DNA of 64,000 nucleotides from Mesorhizobium qingshengii. Its GTDB lineage: Bacteria; Pseudomonadota; Alphaproteobacteria; Rhizobiales; Rhizobiaceae. Below the pieces are notes generated by a model. That model did not search any database, was not told the origin of the DNA, and saw only the letters and a program-made list of their open reading frames with translations. Positions 9,039-17,488 of this stretch are shown piece after piece (position 1 is the first letter of the stretch; every line of letters begins with the position of its first letter). Location of the stretch: positions 310,001-374,000 of the forward strand of contig NZ_FMXM01000005.1 of the NCBI RefSeq assembly GCF_900103325.1, in the 5' to 3' direction. The translations under genes and the position numbers were made by a program.

Positions 9039-10582
9039 TTGGCCGGGTCGCCACGCATGGCAGCCGGCATCTCTGGCGGCGCATGCACCATGTCCGGATT
9101 CCGCTGCGCGCCAAGATTGCCCATCCGTTCCGAGCCGAAACGCTCGGCCAGCGAACCGTGCGGTCGGTCGTTGATGCTGCGCGAGAGCACCTGCCAAAGC
9201 TGCGCCAGCGAGCAGTCGGCTGCCGCCAAGACCTCGGCACCGCTGCCCTCGCCATGCAATTTCTGGCCCGTCTGCTCGCCGAGGCTAAGAATCCGCGCAG
9301 GACTCGTCGACCTGATTGTCGCCACCAGCGATGGCGACGCTGCCGCGCCGAAGAGCAGGGCGAAATCGACACAGCGCCCATTCACGCGTAGCCACTTCGC
9401 AAGGTGGGTCCGATGGCGCCAGCCCTGGAAGACTTCAACACCTTGTTGCTCAAGCGTCTCGACATGTTGCTCGAGCCCGGCGCCCTGAAGCCAGAATTTC
9501 ACCACCAGCCCACGATCGACGAGAGCCTCGATGATCCGCAGGATCCGGTCTGAATCAGAGCCCCCAATCAGGCGGGCTCCTGGCCGGGCGACGACAAGAA
9601 CAATCTTGCGCAGCGCCGCCTGCTGGCTCGCCAGCAGCCTGAATTCGCCTGCGATGAAATGTTCGCGCGACAGAACATGCGCCCATCGCTCGACGAACTT
9701 TCGCTGGTTGACCCGCAGGAAGGACTTGGTGCCGACCTTGGGATCCTTGCCATGCGAAAACCCTTCCAGATGATAGACGATCGACCGTGGTTGGTAGAAA
9801 GTTCGCAGTCCCTTCTCCCGCAGGCGGAAGGCAAGGTCAGTGTCCTCGTAATAGGCAGGTGCAAAGACTTCGTCGAAACCATGAAGCGCGGCAAACGTGC
9901 CGCGTCGGATCAGCAACGATGCGGCCGAGCAGTAATCGACCTCGCGAACATAGTTGTAGTCGCTGAGCATGGCATGGTCTGAGCGACCATAATTCCAGGC
10001 GGATCCGTCGCGCCAGATGACGCCCCCGGCTTCCTGCAGGCTGCCATCGGCATTGAGCAGCTTCGATCCGACAGCACCGCATTGCGGATAGCGGTTGAAC
10101 AACTCCAACATTGCATCCAGCCAGCCTGGCGAAACGGCTGTATCATTGTTGAGAAAATGCAGAAATTCTCCGCTCGCCAGCGTCGCACCGAGATTGCAGG
10201 CACGGAGGTAACCGAGGTTTTCTCCGGTGTCATGAAATCTCAAGCCGGGAATTCCGGCCATCACTGCCATTTCGGGATCGCCGGAAGCGTCCTCGACGAC
10301 AATAATCTCGATTGGAACCGAAGGAGGATTTGCTGCGATCGATCGCAGGCAGTGCAGCGTCTGGGCGAGGCCACCGAAGGCGCTGATGATGATGGAAACG
10401 CAGGGCGCGGGCGGACGGTCGAACGCGAGACCCGCGGTGGAAATGTCCGTTGCGGTGAACACGGCTCTGCCTGCCGGCGCGACCGACGATGACGATCTGG
10501 CGTCAATCCAACGCCCGACGCGGAAAACCAGCCCCTTGCTCGCCTGCCGTTTCAACGACCCGACCAGCTCCGGAAACCGCAA
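9035..10582 (-). CDS. Glycosyltransferase family 2 protein with extra C-terminal Rossmann-like region
   Basis: First gene of the cluster, 515 residues from a TTG at 10582. A stop lies two codons upstream, so the start cannot be much earlier. After ~60 residues comes a full GT2 domain: [49 protein letters not shown] and [15 protein letters not shown]. From about residue 320 a second alpha/beta region ([21 protein letters not shown]) looks like the N-terminal half of a GT-B enzyme, without a recognisable C-terminal half. The TTG start, lack of an ATG and odd second domain leave room for N-terminal misannotation or decay. Confidence 0.84.
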   Translation of the reverse strand: MRFPELVGSLKRQASKGLVFRVGRWIDARSSSSVAPAGRAVFTATDISTAGLAFDRPPAPCVSIIISAFGGLAQTLHCLRSIAANPPSVPIEIIVVEDASGDPEMAVMAGIPGLRFHDTGENLGYLRACNLGATLASGEFLHFLNNDTAVSPGWLDAMLELFNRYPQCGAVGSKLLNADGSLQEAGGVIWRDGSAWNYGRSDHAMLSDYNYVREVDYCSAASLLIRRGTFAALHGFDEVFAPAYYEDTDLAFRLREKGLRTFYQPRSIVYHLEGFSHGKDPKVGTKSFLRVNQRKFVERWAHVLSREHFIAGEFRLLASQQAALRKIVLVVARPGARLIGGSDSDRILRIIEALVDRGLVVKFWLQGAGLEQHVETLEQQGVEVFQGWRHRTHLAKWLRVNGRCVDFALLFGAAASPSLVATIRSTSPARILSLGEQTGQKLHGEGSGAEVLAAADCSLAQLWQVLSRSINDRPHGSLAERFGSERMGNLGAQRNPDMVHAPPEMPAAMRGDPAK

Positions 10583-10950
10583 ATATCAGTCATTTCGCGC
10601 GAGCCTTTCGTCATGAAGCTCGACCCAGGTGCTTCTTATGGTCTCGAACAACCCGCTATGTGTTCCCATGAAAGTCGGCAGGTCAACCACGCCGGCACAC
10701 AGTATTTTTCGCCCCATTTGCGCAATCGTCCACCGACAACGGTTCCATGCCGGTATCAAAGCCGCTTGTCACCATCCAGATGCAGGCAACTTCGTTTTCC
10801 CCATCACCGTCGACAGTTATGGCAAGCCGCTGTTCCAGCGGGTTTTCGCCTGACAGCAGCGAGCGGCATGTTGAGCGCGTAATGGTATTTTCGGCGTTAC
10901 CATGCTCATCCGCAAATGTCTCTGATCGCGGTGGGCAAGAGTTCGCCGGC
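10583..10950. other. Intergenic region between the glycosyltransferase cluster and the lipid operon
   Basis: 368 bp with no convincing gene. It lies downstream of the cytidylyltransferase gene and upstream of the glycosyltransferase cluster, so it should hold the latter's promoter. A minus-strand frame is open for about 80 codons (stop at 10683-10685) and reads with sensible codons (for example LAITVDGDGENEV) but has no good start. It could be a gene remnant or chance. The DNA is visibly less GC-rich than its surroundings. Confidence 0.4.
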
Positions 10951-11886
10951 TCAGACCGTCCAGAAATAGCGCACGATGTGAAAGAAGATCGGGGCAGCGA
11001 AGACCAGGCTGTCGGTACGGTCCATCATGCCGCCATGGCCTTCGATGAGATGGCCCCAATCCTTGACCCCCTGGTCGCGCTTGATGGCGGAGGCTACCAG
11101 CCCCCCCAGAAATCCCATCGAGCAGGCGACGAAGGCTACACACGCCGCCTGCAGTGGCGAGAAGGGCGTCACGAACGACAACAGCGCGCCGAGCAAGCTC
11201 GCCGACACCAGTCCGCCGATCAGGCCCTCCCAGGTTTTCGACGGCGACACGGTTGGCGAAAAACGGCGTTTTCCGAAAAGCTTTCCGAAGATGTACTGCA
11301 GCACGTCGCTGCCTTGTACCACGATGATCAGGAACGCGATCAACAACAGGTTGCGGCCTTCGAAGCCTGGCACATCGAGCGTCAACAGCGCGGGAACATG
11401 GCTGACGCAATAGACCGAGATCATCACCGCCCATTGCTGCGCGGCGATTCGCTCGAGAAAGCGTTCAGTGTCGCCATGCAGCGCGGTGATGGCCGGCATC
11501 AGCAGGAAGCAGTAGACCGGAATGAAGATGACGAAGAGCCCGTACCAGGCGGTCCATACCAGCCAGTATTGAAACGGTATGATGATGCCGAACATGCCAA
11601 GCAGCACCCAATGGTCGCTGCGGCTTGTATGCGTCAGAGTCACGAATTCGCGTAGGGCGGCGAAGGAAATCAGCGCGAACAGGATGGTCATGCCGTAGCG
11701 ACCGAAGAAGAAGGCGACCGTCATCAGCGCCACCATCACCCACCAGGCGTTGATGCGCTGGGTGAGATTGACCAGCGTCGAACTGAGTGGCTTCGGCGCC
11801 CGCGCGCAAAGTATGGCGGCGACGATGCTGGCGGTCGTCAGCACCGCGAGCAGGCCGATGATCAGAATGGAGATGTCGTGGCGCAT
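10951..11886 (-). CDS. CDP-diglyceride synthase family protein (CdsA/YnbB type)
   Basis: An integral membrane phosphatidate cytidylyltransferase-family protein of 311 residues. The Cds signature is intact near the C-terminus: SAIKRDQGVKDWG, then GHGGMMDRTDS. It would turn a phosphatidic acid and CTP into a CDP-lipid. The ATG at 11886 shares a base with the upstream stop (TGATG). It is the last gene of the six-gene operon. A separate housekeeping cdsA is expected elsewhere, so this is probably a specialised paralogue like E. coli YnbB. Confidence 0.88.
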   Translation of the reverse strand: MRHDISILIIGLLAVLTTASIVAAILCARAPKPLSSTLVNLTQRINAWWVMVALMTVAFFFGRYGMTILFALISFAALREFVTLTHTSRSDHWVLLGMFGIIIPFQYWLVWTAWYGLFVIFIPVYCFLLMPAITALHGDTERFLERIAAQQWAVMISVYCVSHVPALLTLDVPGFEGRNLLLIAFLIIVVQGSDVLQYIFGKLFGKRRFSPTVSPSKTWEGLIGGLVSASLLGALLSFVTPFSPLQAACVAFVACSMGFLGGLVASAIKRDQGVKDWGHLIEGHGGMMDRTDSLVFAAPIFFHIVRYFWTV

Positions 11887-12548
11887 CAATCGTTTCGCTC
11901 GGGACGCGGGTTGAGCGCCAGAAGCGTGGCGTGGGCGCGGTCGAGAAAGGCGCGGCGCTCTTCGCCAGGGGCCACCGTCACGGGTGCGCCGAAGACGACA
12001 CGGCAAAGCAGCGGCACCGGGAGGAACTGGCCCTTGGGCAACACACGCGACATATTCTCGATCCAGCACGGGATCAGTTCGACCTCCGGCCGCGCCATCG
12101 ACAGATTGTACAGTCCGGAGCGGAAGGCCAGCAGCGGCTGGTCGGTCATGTTGCGGGTGCCTTCGGGAAACAGGATCAGCGAGTGGCCCTGGTCGAGAAC
12201 CGACAGCATGATCTCGATCGGGTTTTCCTCCGGCCTGGTCCATTGCCGGTTGATGAGCACGGACGACAGCATGTCTTCGGCGATGAAGCGGCGCAGCCGC
12301 GACTTTCCCCAGTATTCGCCGGCAGCCACGGCATGGGTGATAGCGCGCTCTTTTTCGCTCAGGCAGGCCGACAGCAGGATGAAGTCACCATGGCTGGTGT
12401 GATTGGCGAAATAGATTCGCTGCCGGTCCGACGGCAAGCTGCCATTCCAGATCGGACGCACGCCGGTCACCACCCAGGCCAGCGCCGAGAGGCCGACGGA
12501 GGTTGCCGTCTGCAGCATGGTGAAGGTCCTGAGCGAAAGCTTGCTCAT
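11886..12548 (-). CDS. 1-acyl-sn-glycerol-3-phosphate acyltransferase family protein (PlsC-like)
   Basis: 220 residues with the acyltransferase motifs in order: NHTSHGDF (H-x4-D) near residue 48 and FPEGTRN near residue 125, preceded by a hydrophobic N-terminal helix. It would transfer a fatty acyl chain to a lysophospholipid-type acceptor at the membrane. I prefer the ATG at 12548, whose ATGA overlaps the previous stop; an ATG at 12560 is also possible. As far as I recall, E. coli ynbABCD lacks this gene, so it is an addition to the set. Confidence 0.87.
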   Translation of the reverse strand: MSKLSLRTFTMLQTATSVGLSALAWVVTGVRPIWNGSLPSDRQRIYFANHTSHGDFILLSACLSEKERAITHAVAAGEYWGKSRLRRFIAEDMLSSVLINRQWTRPEENPIEIMLSVLDQGHSLILFPEGTRNMTDQPLLAFRSGLYNLSMARPEVELIPCWIENMSRVLPKGQFLPVPLLCRVVFGAPVTVAPGEERRAFLDRAHATLLALNPRPERND

Positions 12549-12988
12549 CGCGGCGCCCAAAATCCCGCCGCGAAAAGCATCACCACAAACAGGCCGAGGG
12601 CGGCGCGTTGCCGGGTGAGCAACCGACGCGTGCCGGCAACGCGGTCATCGAATTGGCGTGTGGCGGACGGGATGGGCTTCAGGCGCATGCGCGCCAGCAT
12701 GTCATCCACCGCGGCACCGCTGGAAGCCTCGTCGTCATGGCTGGCCATCAACCGGAACAGCAGCGCATCGAATACCAGCAGCGTCGAAAGCGCCAGCACG
12801 GCGACAGCGCTCGCAGCGGCGACCGAAAGGGCGACGGCTGCGGGCAAGGTCTCGAAGGCGCCGCGCGCCGAAGCAGCCAAGGGCGTGAGGATATTTGCGG
12901 CCACCACAACTGCAGCCGGCCATGCGGCCTGCTGCATCAGCATGCGGGCGAGGCGATTGGCGCGTTCCCGGCAGGCATTGTCCGTCAT
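12545..12988 (-). CDS. Small membrane protein of unknown function
   Basis: 147 residues that I do not recognise. Hydrophobic segments lie at about residues 20-38, 45-72 and 128-143, suggesting three membrane spans. A polar, Asp- and Arg-containing loop (HDDEASSGAAVDDMLARM) separates the second and third. Start (12988) and stop (12545) both overlap neighbouring genes by 4 bp in ATGA arrangements, so it is made in step with the phosphatase and acyltransferase. An accessory or scaffolding role in the lipid pathway is inference. Confidence 0.75.
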   Translation of the reverse strand: MTDNACRERANRLARMLMQQAAWPAAVVVAANILTPLAASARGAFETLPAAVALSVAAASAVAVLALSTLLVFDALLFRLMASHDDEASSGAAVDDMLARMRLKPIPSATRQFDDRVAGTRRLLTRQRAALGLFVVMLFAAGFWAPR

Positions 12989-14310
12989 GACGCCGCTCGC
13001 TCCGCGGCCTTGGCAAGATGAACCGGCCGGCCGGCCGCCATGAGCATCTCGCGGGCAAGCATCGGCGTCCCGGCTCTGCCTGTCGCCACCAGCCATTCGG
13101 CGACGACGCCGGCGCTGCGTTGGAAACCGAGCGCGCAGCACACCAGCACGGTGCCGTCGCGGCGCGCGCTCTCCAGCGCGCTGGCGATCTGCTGCTGTAT
13201 CGTCACTGGCGGCGGCAACAAATCGATCATCGGCAAGCTGATCCAACGGCAATTTGCTCCCGCCGGCTTTTCAAGTTCTGCGGCGAGATCGATGACCGTG
13301 CCGAAGCTGTTGGCTTCACTCGCCGTTGGAAAGCGGCCGAGAAAGACGCCATCGGTGACGGCCACGAGCGGCGGGAGCTTGCGCGTCCATATCGCGATAT
13401 TGACCCTGGCGCCCAGTCGATAGGGCGAAAGCAGGATGCGGCTTCCCAGGGACACATGGCCTTCCGCCGTCTTCTGGAACACCTTGGCGCTGGCCCCGGC
13501 ATAGACAAACGCGACGATGGCCAGCGCCAGCGCCGGCCAAAGCAGGAAAAGCGCGACAGCGGAAAAGAAGGCGCCGAACGCGGCGCCGGCCAGCGCAAGG
13601 ACAGCACCCAGCGCATAGAACCGCGCCAGCCGACGCGCTTTCGCATCGCCGGTCAGTCGGGCGCCCGAAAACGGCAAGTCGCCGCTGCGCGGAAACAGCC
13701 ACAGCGCAAAAAACCCGAGCAGCGCGCCGGTGGGGATGTCGATGAAATGATGTTGCCAGGTCGTCAGCACCGAGACGCCGATCAGGAAGCACCAGGCATG
13801 CCAGAGCGGCAGGAAAAGGCCGCCGAGCCGGTGGCGCCAGTGGTCCCAGATGATCACCAGCAGGGCGATGTGCAGCGAGGGCGCCTGGTTGAAAGGCTTG
13901 TCGAAACCGCCAAGCACGGCAAACAAGAAACCCGGCACTCCGGTCGTTTCCGGTCGCACGAAAGTCGCGGTCAGCGGGAACAGAACGAAGCAGGCCACGG
14001 CCACGATCTGCGCGGTGAGATAACGCCCGGCCAGGCGGTCGACCCCTTGCCTGCTGTCGTTGAGCAACAGCGACAGGCCGTAGAAAAGGTTGATCGACCA
14101 GTAGGGTACGATGGTCCAGGCGATGAACGGGATGCTTTGCTCCCAGGAGAACACGATGCTGCCGACATCGTCGCGCCGTGAAGCCAACCAGTTGGCGAAA
14201 CCGTAGGTCAGGTAGAAGAAAGGCGTCAGGAAGGCCAGCCAAAGGGCTGCCCTGAAGACCACCCGGCCGTAAGGTTCGGCGCGCTCCGTGGATGCATGCG
14301 ATGACACCAT
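12985..14310 (-). CDS. PAP2 membrane phosphatase fused to a dual-specificity phosphatase domain (YnbD type)
   Basis: 441 residues. The N-terminal ~230 residues are a multi-span PAP2-type domain with motif-like RPETTGV, APSLHIALL and HHFIDIPTGA; the usual SR of the third motif is not present. The C-terminal ~150 residues are a cytosolic DSP domain with the catalytic loop CALGFQR (C-x5-R). E. coli YnbD has the same fusion. It could remove phosphate from a phosphatidyl-alcohol-phosphate or from polyprenyl phosphate. The start at 14310 lies 5 bp after the previous stop. Confidence 0.87.
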   Translation of the reverse strand: MVSSHASTERAEPYGRVVFRAALWLAFLTPFFYLTYGFANWLASRRDDVGSIVFSWEQSIPFIAWTIVPYWSINLFYGLSLLLNDSRQGVDRLAGRYLTAQIVAVACFVLFPLTATFVRPETTGVPGFLFAVLGGFDKPFNQAPSLHIALLVIIWDHWRHRLGGLFLPLWHAWCFLIGVSVLTTWQHHFIDIPTGALLGFFALWLFPRSGDLPFSGARLTGDAKARRLARFYALGAVLALAGAAFGAFFSAVALFLLWPALALAIVAFVYAGASAKVFQKTAEGHVSLGSRILLSPYRLGARVNIAIWTRKLPPLVAVTDGVFLGRFPTASEANSFGTVIDLAAELEKPAGANCRWISLPMIDLLPPPVTIQQQIASALESARRDGTVLVCCALGFQRSAGVVAEWLVATGRAGTPMLAREMLMAAGRPVHLAKAAERAAS

Positions 14311-14315
14311 CCTGT

Positions 14316-16103
14316 TCAGCGCCGCCGTGCGACCGAGACGGTGAAGATGCCCCATTGGTCGATGCGCTGGTCGACTTTCTCGAAACCGGCGGCTTCGACG
14401 AGCTGGTCCATTTCGCCTTGCGTGCGCCGGCGCATGACCCAGGCCTGGCCGCCGCGATGCGAGGTCAAGCTGCGCGCGATCATCTCCAACTGCGGATGCC
14501 AGGGCTGGTTGGTGTAGAGCAGCAGGCTTCCCGGCTGCATGGCGCGGGCCAATCCACCGAGCGAGCGGGTGATCATCGCATTGTCGGAGAACAGTTCGTA
14601 AAGACCCGACACGATGGCGAGGTCGGGCGCCGGATCGACGGCAGCGAGCATGTCGGCATCGAAAGCGTCCGCGCGCTGGAACGAGACGCTCGCCGGCAAT
14701 TGCCGCTCGGCGATCAGCTTGCGGCCAAGCTGGACGTTGAGGTCGGAATAATCCTGCAGACGCACGCTCGCCGGCTGATCGGGGCACTTCACAATGGCAT
14801 CGAGAACATAGCGGCCGTGACCGGCGGCGATGTCGAGAATGTGTACTGGCCGGCCGGCGGCCTTCAGTGTCGCCAGGCAGGAACCGATCAGCTCTTCGAG
14901 ATGCAGCTTGCGCTGGCGGATGCCGCGCCAGCCGATCGCTTCCAGGAAGATGCGGTCGACGACGCGGCCGAGGGGTGTAAGACCCCGCGCTTCGTTCTCG
15001 TAGACGTAATCCAGCGTCGAGCCCGAATCGAAGCCGGTGGCGACGCCCGCCTTCATCCCGGACGAGAACCAGGCGCCCGTGCGGATGGAGGCACGGCTGA
15101 ATGCCCAATAAAGGCCCTTGAGCGACAGCGGATCTAGTGGCGAGGCAAGCCTGTCGGCCTCGTCGCGCGTGTAGCCGGCGATATCCGCCTGCTTGAGGTC
15201 GACCGGCGCGTCCGGCGTGGCGAACTGCCTGGCAAGGAAGGGCCGGATCAGGTCGAGGGCCTGCGCCCGGTCGCGCTCGCCCAGCGTGTCATGGAAGAAA
15301 CCCGGCAACACATGGCGTTCCTTGGTCCGGCTGCCGAGATTGACGAAGAATTCGTGCTGCGGGCCGTGGCGCACCACCCAGTCACTCCCCGAAAGCAGAA
15401 GCTGCGTCGGCACCGTGATGGCGCGGGCGTCAGCAACGATGCGCGCCGCATGCTGGTAGAGCTCGACCAGGATGTTGGAGGCGATCGGCCGTGTGATCAG
15501 CGGATCGCTCTCGAAAGAGGCGATACGCACGGGATCATGGGTCAGGAACTTCGCCTTGACGTAGGAATTGACGAAGAAGCGCCCCTTGATCTTCTGCCAG
15601 AACGCGATGCCTTCCTTGGCGAAGGGCACGTAGAGTTTCACCGAAAAGGCCGGCGAGGCAAGCACCATGGCACGCAGCTTGGGCGCATAGTCGTGCACCC
15701 AGGCTGCAGCGAGCACGGCGCCGAAGGACTGCGCGATCAGCGCAATGTCCTGCGTGGCGAAGCCATCCTTGACGGCGATCTCACGCATGAAGTAGTCGAT
15801 GTCGCGCACCAGGGCCGAGAAGGAAGGGGCATACCCGCGCTCGCCGGACGAGCGGCCATTGCCGCGAGCGTCCCAGGCGTAGAAGGCGTGGTCGGGCATT
15901 TGCAATTCGTCGACGAGATGGGCCATGCGACCGCCATGCTCGTGGCCGCGGTGGAAGAGCACCACCGCGCCTCTGGTATCGGCGGAAGCCGCCGGCCAGA
16001 ACCGGTAGAAGATCTCGGTACCGTCGTGGCTGCAGAAGACACGCTCTTGCGCCTGCCGGTCAAGGTTTTCCGCAACCGCGGCTGCGATTGGCTCGTGCAT
16101 CAT
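14316..16103 (-). CDS. Bifunctional alpha/beta hydrolase / class I SAM methyltransferase (YnbC type)
   Basis: About 595 residues. The N-terminal ~310 form a monoacylglycerol-lipase-like serine hydrolase: oxyanion region FHRGHEHGGRM, nucleophile elbow AQSFG (Ala replaces the first Gly of GxSxG) and DPLITR. The C-terminal ~270 form a Rossmann methyltransferase with SAM motif ILDIAAGHGRYVLDA. The ATG at 16103 follows an AGGGGGAAAG ribosome site; the open frame begins slightly earlier, at 16124. The same two-domain fusion is YnbC in E. coli. Substrate unknown; context suggests deacylation and methylation of a lipid head group or acyl chain. Confidence 0.88.
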   Translation of the reverse strand: MMHEPIAAAVAENLDRQAQERVFCSHDGTEIFYRFWPAASADTRGAVVLFHRGHEHGGRMAHLVDELQMPDHAFYAWDARGNGRSSGERGYAPSFSALVRDIDYFMREIAVKDGFATQDIALIAQSFGAVLAAAWVHDYAPKLRAMVLASPAFSVKLYVPFAKEGIAFWQKIKGRFFVNSYVKAKFLTHDPVRIASFESDPLITRPIASNILVELYQHAARIVADARAITVPTQLLLSGSDWVVRHGPQHEFFVNLGSRTKERHVLPGFFHDTLGERDRAQALDLIRPFLARQFATPDAPVDLKQADIAGYTRDEADRLASPLDPLSLKGLYWAFSRASIRTGAWFSSGMKAGVATGFDSGSTLDYVYENEARGLTPLGRVVDRIFLEAIGWRGIRQRKLHLEELIGSCLATLKAAGRPVHILDIAAGHGRYVLDAIVKCPDQPASVRLQDYSDLNVQLGRKLIAERQLPASVSFQRADAFDADMLAAVDPAPDLAIVSGLYELFSDNAMITRSLGGLARAMQPGSLLLYTNQPWHPQLEMIARSLTSHRGGQAWVMRRRTQGEMDQLVEAAGFEKVDQRIDQWGIFTVSVARRR

Positions 16104-16139
16104 GGTCTTTCCCCCTGGCGGCATGGCGAGCCTCGATGC

Positions 16140-16748
16140 TCAGCTGGCGCTGCCAATAAGGCCGGCGCGTATCCGGTTTATGGCGGTCAACAGCGAAAGC
16201 GTTGCCATGGCCGGAAACACAAGCGGTGCGATGGATGCCGGCCAGAGCCCGGCGGCGCACAGCACGGCGACCACGCCCAGCGCCAGCGCCCTGTCGCTTT
16301 TGCCGAACGGCCCGGCATAGTTTCGTCCGACCTTGGCGGCGATGCCGAGCACGCCAGCGAACTCGGTCAGCACGGCTGACATGGCGAAGGCGACGACGCC
16401 CCATGGGCTGAACTGTGGAAAGGCGGCGAACGGCAAGATCAGCGCCAGGTCCGAGATGACGTCGCAAAATTCGTTCAGGTACATCCCGAGCGTCGAGGCT
16501 TGCCCGTGTTCCCGCGCCAGCATGCCATCCACCGCATTGAGCGCCATGCGCACGAACATCACCGCGGGAATCAGCAGCAGCAGCGAGCGCCATTCATGCC
16601 AGATCGCGATGGCAGCCCCGGCCGTGATCGACATCAGCGCCGCCAGGATGGTTATGCTGTTTGCGGTAACTCCGATTGCCGCCAGCCGATTGACCAGCGG
16701 CCGCAGTCTTCCCTGGAAAGCCGGCTTGAGAGCGTAAAGCGTCGGCAT
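16140..16748 (-). CDS. CDP-alcohol phosphatidyltransferase family protein (YnbA type) with Asn at two motif positions
   Basis: An integral membrane protein of 202 residues and the first gene of the lipid operon. The CDP-alcohol transferase signature is recognisable (NAVDGMLAR, eight residues, then GMYLNEFCD). Compared with the consensus D-x2-D-G-x2-A-R-x8-G-x3-D-x3-D, the first and third Asp are Asn here, while the second and fourth are kept. This may be a subfamily trait or signal altered metal binding. Expected role: transfer of a phosphatidyl group from CDP-lipid to an alcohol. Confidence 0.86.
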   Translation of the reverse strand: MPTLYALKPAFQGRLRPLVNRLAAIGVTANSITILAALMSITAGAAIAIWHEWRSLLLLIPAVMFVRMALNAVDGMLAREHGQASTLGMYLNEFCDVISDLALILPFAAFPQFSPWGVVAFAMSAVLTEFAGVLGIAAKVGRNYAGPFGKSDRALALGVVAVLCAAGLWPASIAPLVFPAMATLSLLTAINRIRAGLIGSAS

Positions 16749-16980
16749 TTCGTTGATCCCCCGATCCGGATCAGCGGCTGTACATCAATATGTCAGACGC
16801 GACCAGTAGGTCGCTGAGGCCGAAACGGCGCCTCCCGGTGCGGGATCCTGACGTGGCGGATGCGGGTTATTGCGACCGGAATGGCCACCGACCAGACTTT
16901 CACCAATCGCTAACCATGACTGCATCGCAGGGCTGCCATCCGCATTTGCCGGCTTCTGGCGCAATGCGACATCTTGAATA

Positions 16981-17009
16981 GTGAGCACGCTTATTATATA
17001 TCCCGCTCA
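16981..17009 (+). promoter_or_regulatory. AT-rich promoter/operator candidate before the MarR gene
   Basis: Just before the MarR start is the only strongly AT-rich stretch of the region (TTATTATATAT at 16991-17001). It is flanked by a short inverted repeat, TGAGC (16982-16986) and GCTCA (17005-17009). The placement suits a -10 box overlapped by an autoregulatory MarR site. The arms are only 5 bp, so this is suggestive. The 260-bp gap also serves the divergent lipid operon. Confidence 0.4.
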
Positions 17010-17488
17010 TGGTTTCCGATGGCATAGACAGATTGGGCTTCTTGATCCACGACGTGCAGCGCTTGATGCGCAAGCGCTTCGAGGCGAGAGCCAGTGGTTT
17101 GGGACTTTCCTCGGCGCAATGGCGGCTTCTGGTCCGCGTTGCCAAGGAAGATGGTGTCGCGCAGGCGCGACTGGCCGAACTTCTCGAAATCGAGCCGATC
17201 AGCGTTTCTCGTCTGGTCGACCGCATGGAGGAGGGGGGCTGGATCGAGCGTCGTTCCGACGCCGCCGATCGCCGCGTCCGCATGATCTTCCTGACACCCA
17301 AGGCGAGCGAAGCCTACGCCCTGATCAAGAGCCTTGCTGGCGAAGTCTACGAAGAATCGCTGACCGGCGTGTCGCCGGAAGATCGCCGCGTCCTGATCAT
17401 GGGGCTTGAGGCGATGGTCCAGAACCTGGCGGACGACGAGACGCCGTCCATTGAAAAAATGAAGAATACAGAAGGCGCAGCAGCATGA
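17009..17488 (+). CDS. MarR-family transcriptional regulator
   Basis: 159 residues with a winged helix-turn-helix (LSSAQWRLLVRVAKEDGVAQARLAELLEIE as positions ~32-60, then the wing DAADRRVRMIFLT). As for other MarR proteins next to efflux pumps (EmrR), it probably represses the downstream pump until a small hydrophobic compound binds. The stop overlaps the adaptor gene start (ATGA, 17485-17488), so regulator and pump share a transcript. Confidence 0.93.
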   Translation: MVSDGIDRLGFLIHDVQRLMRKRFEARASGLGLSSAQWRLLVRVAKEDGVAQARLAELLEIEPISVSRLVDRMEEGGWIERRSDAADRRVRMIFLTPKASEAYALIKSLAGEVYEESLTGVSPEDRRVLIMGLEAMVQNLADDETPSIEKMKNTEGAAA

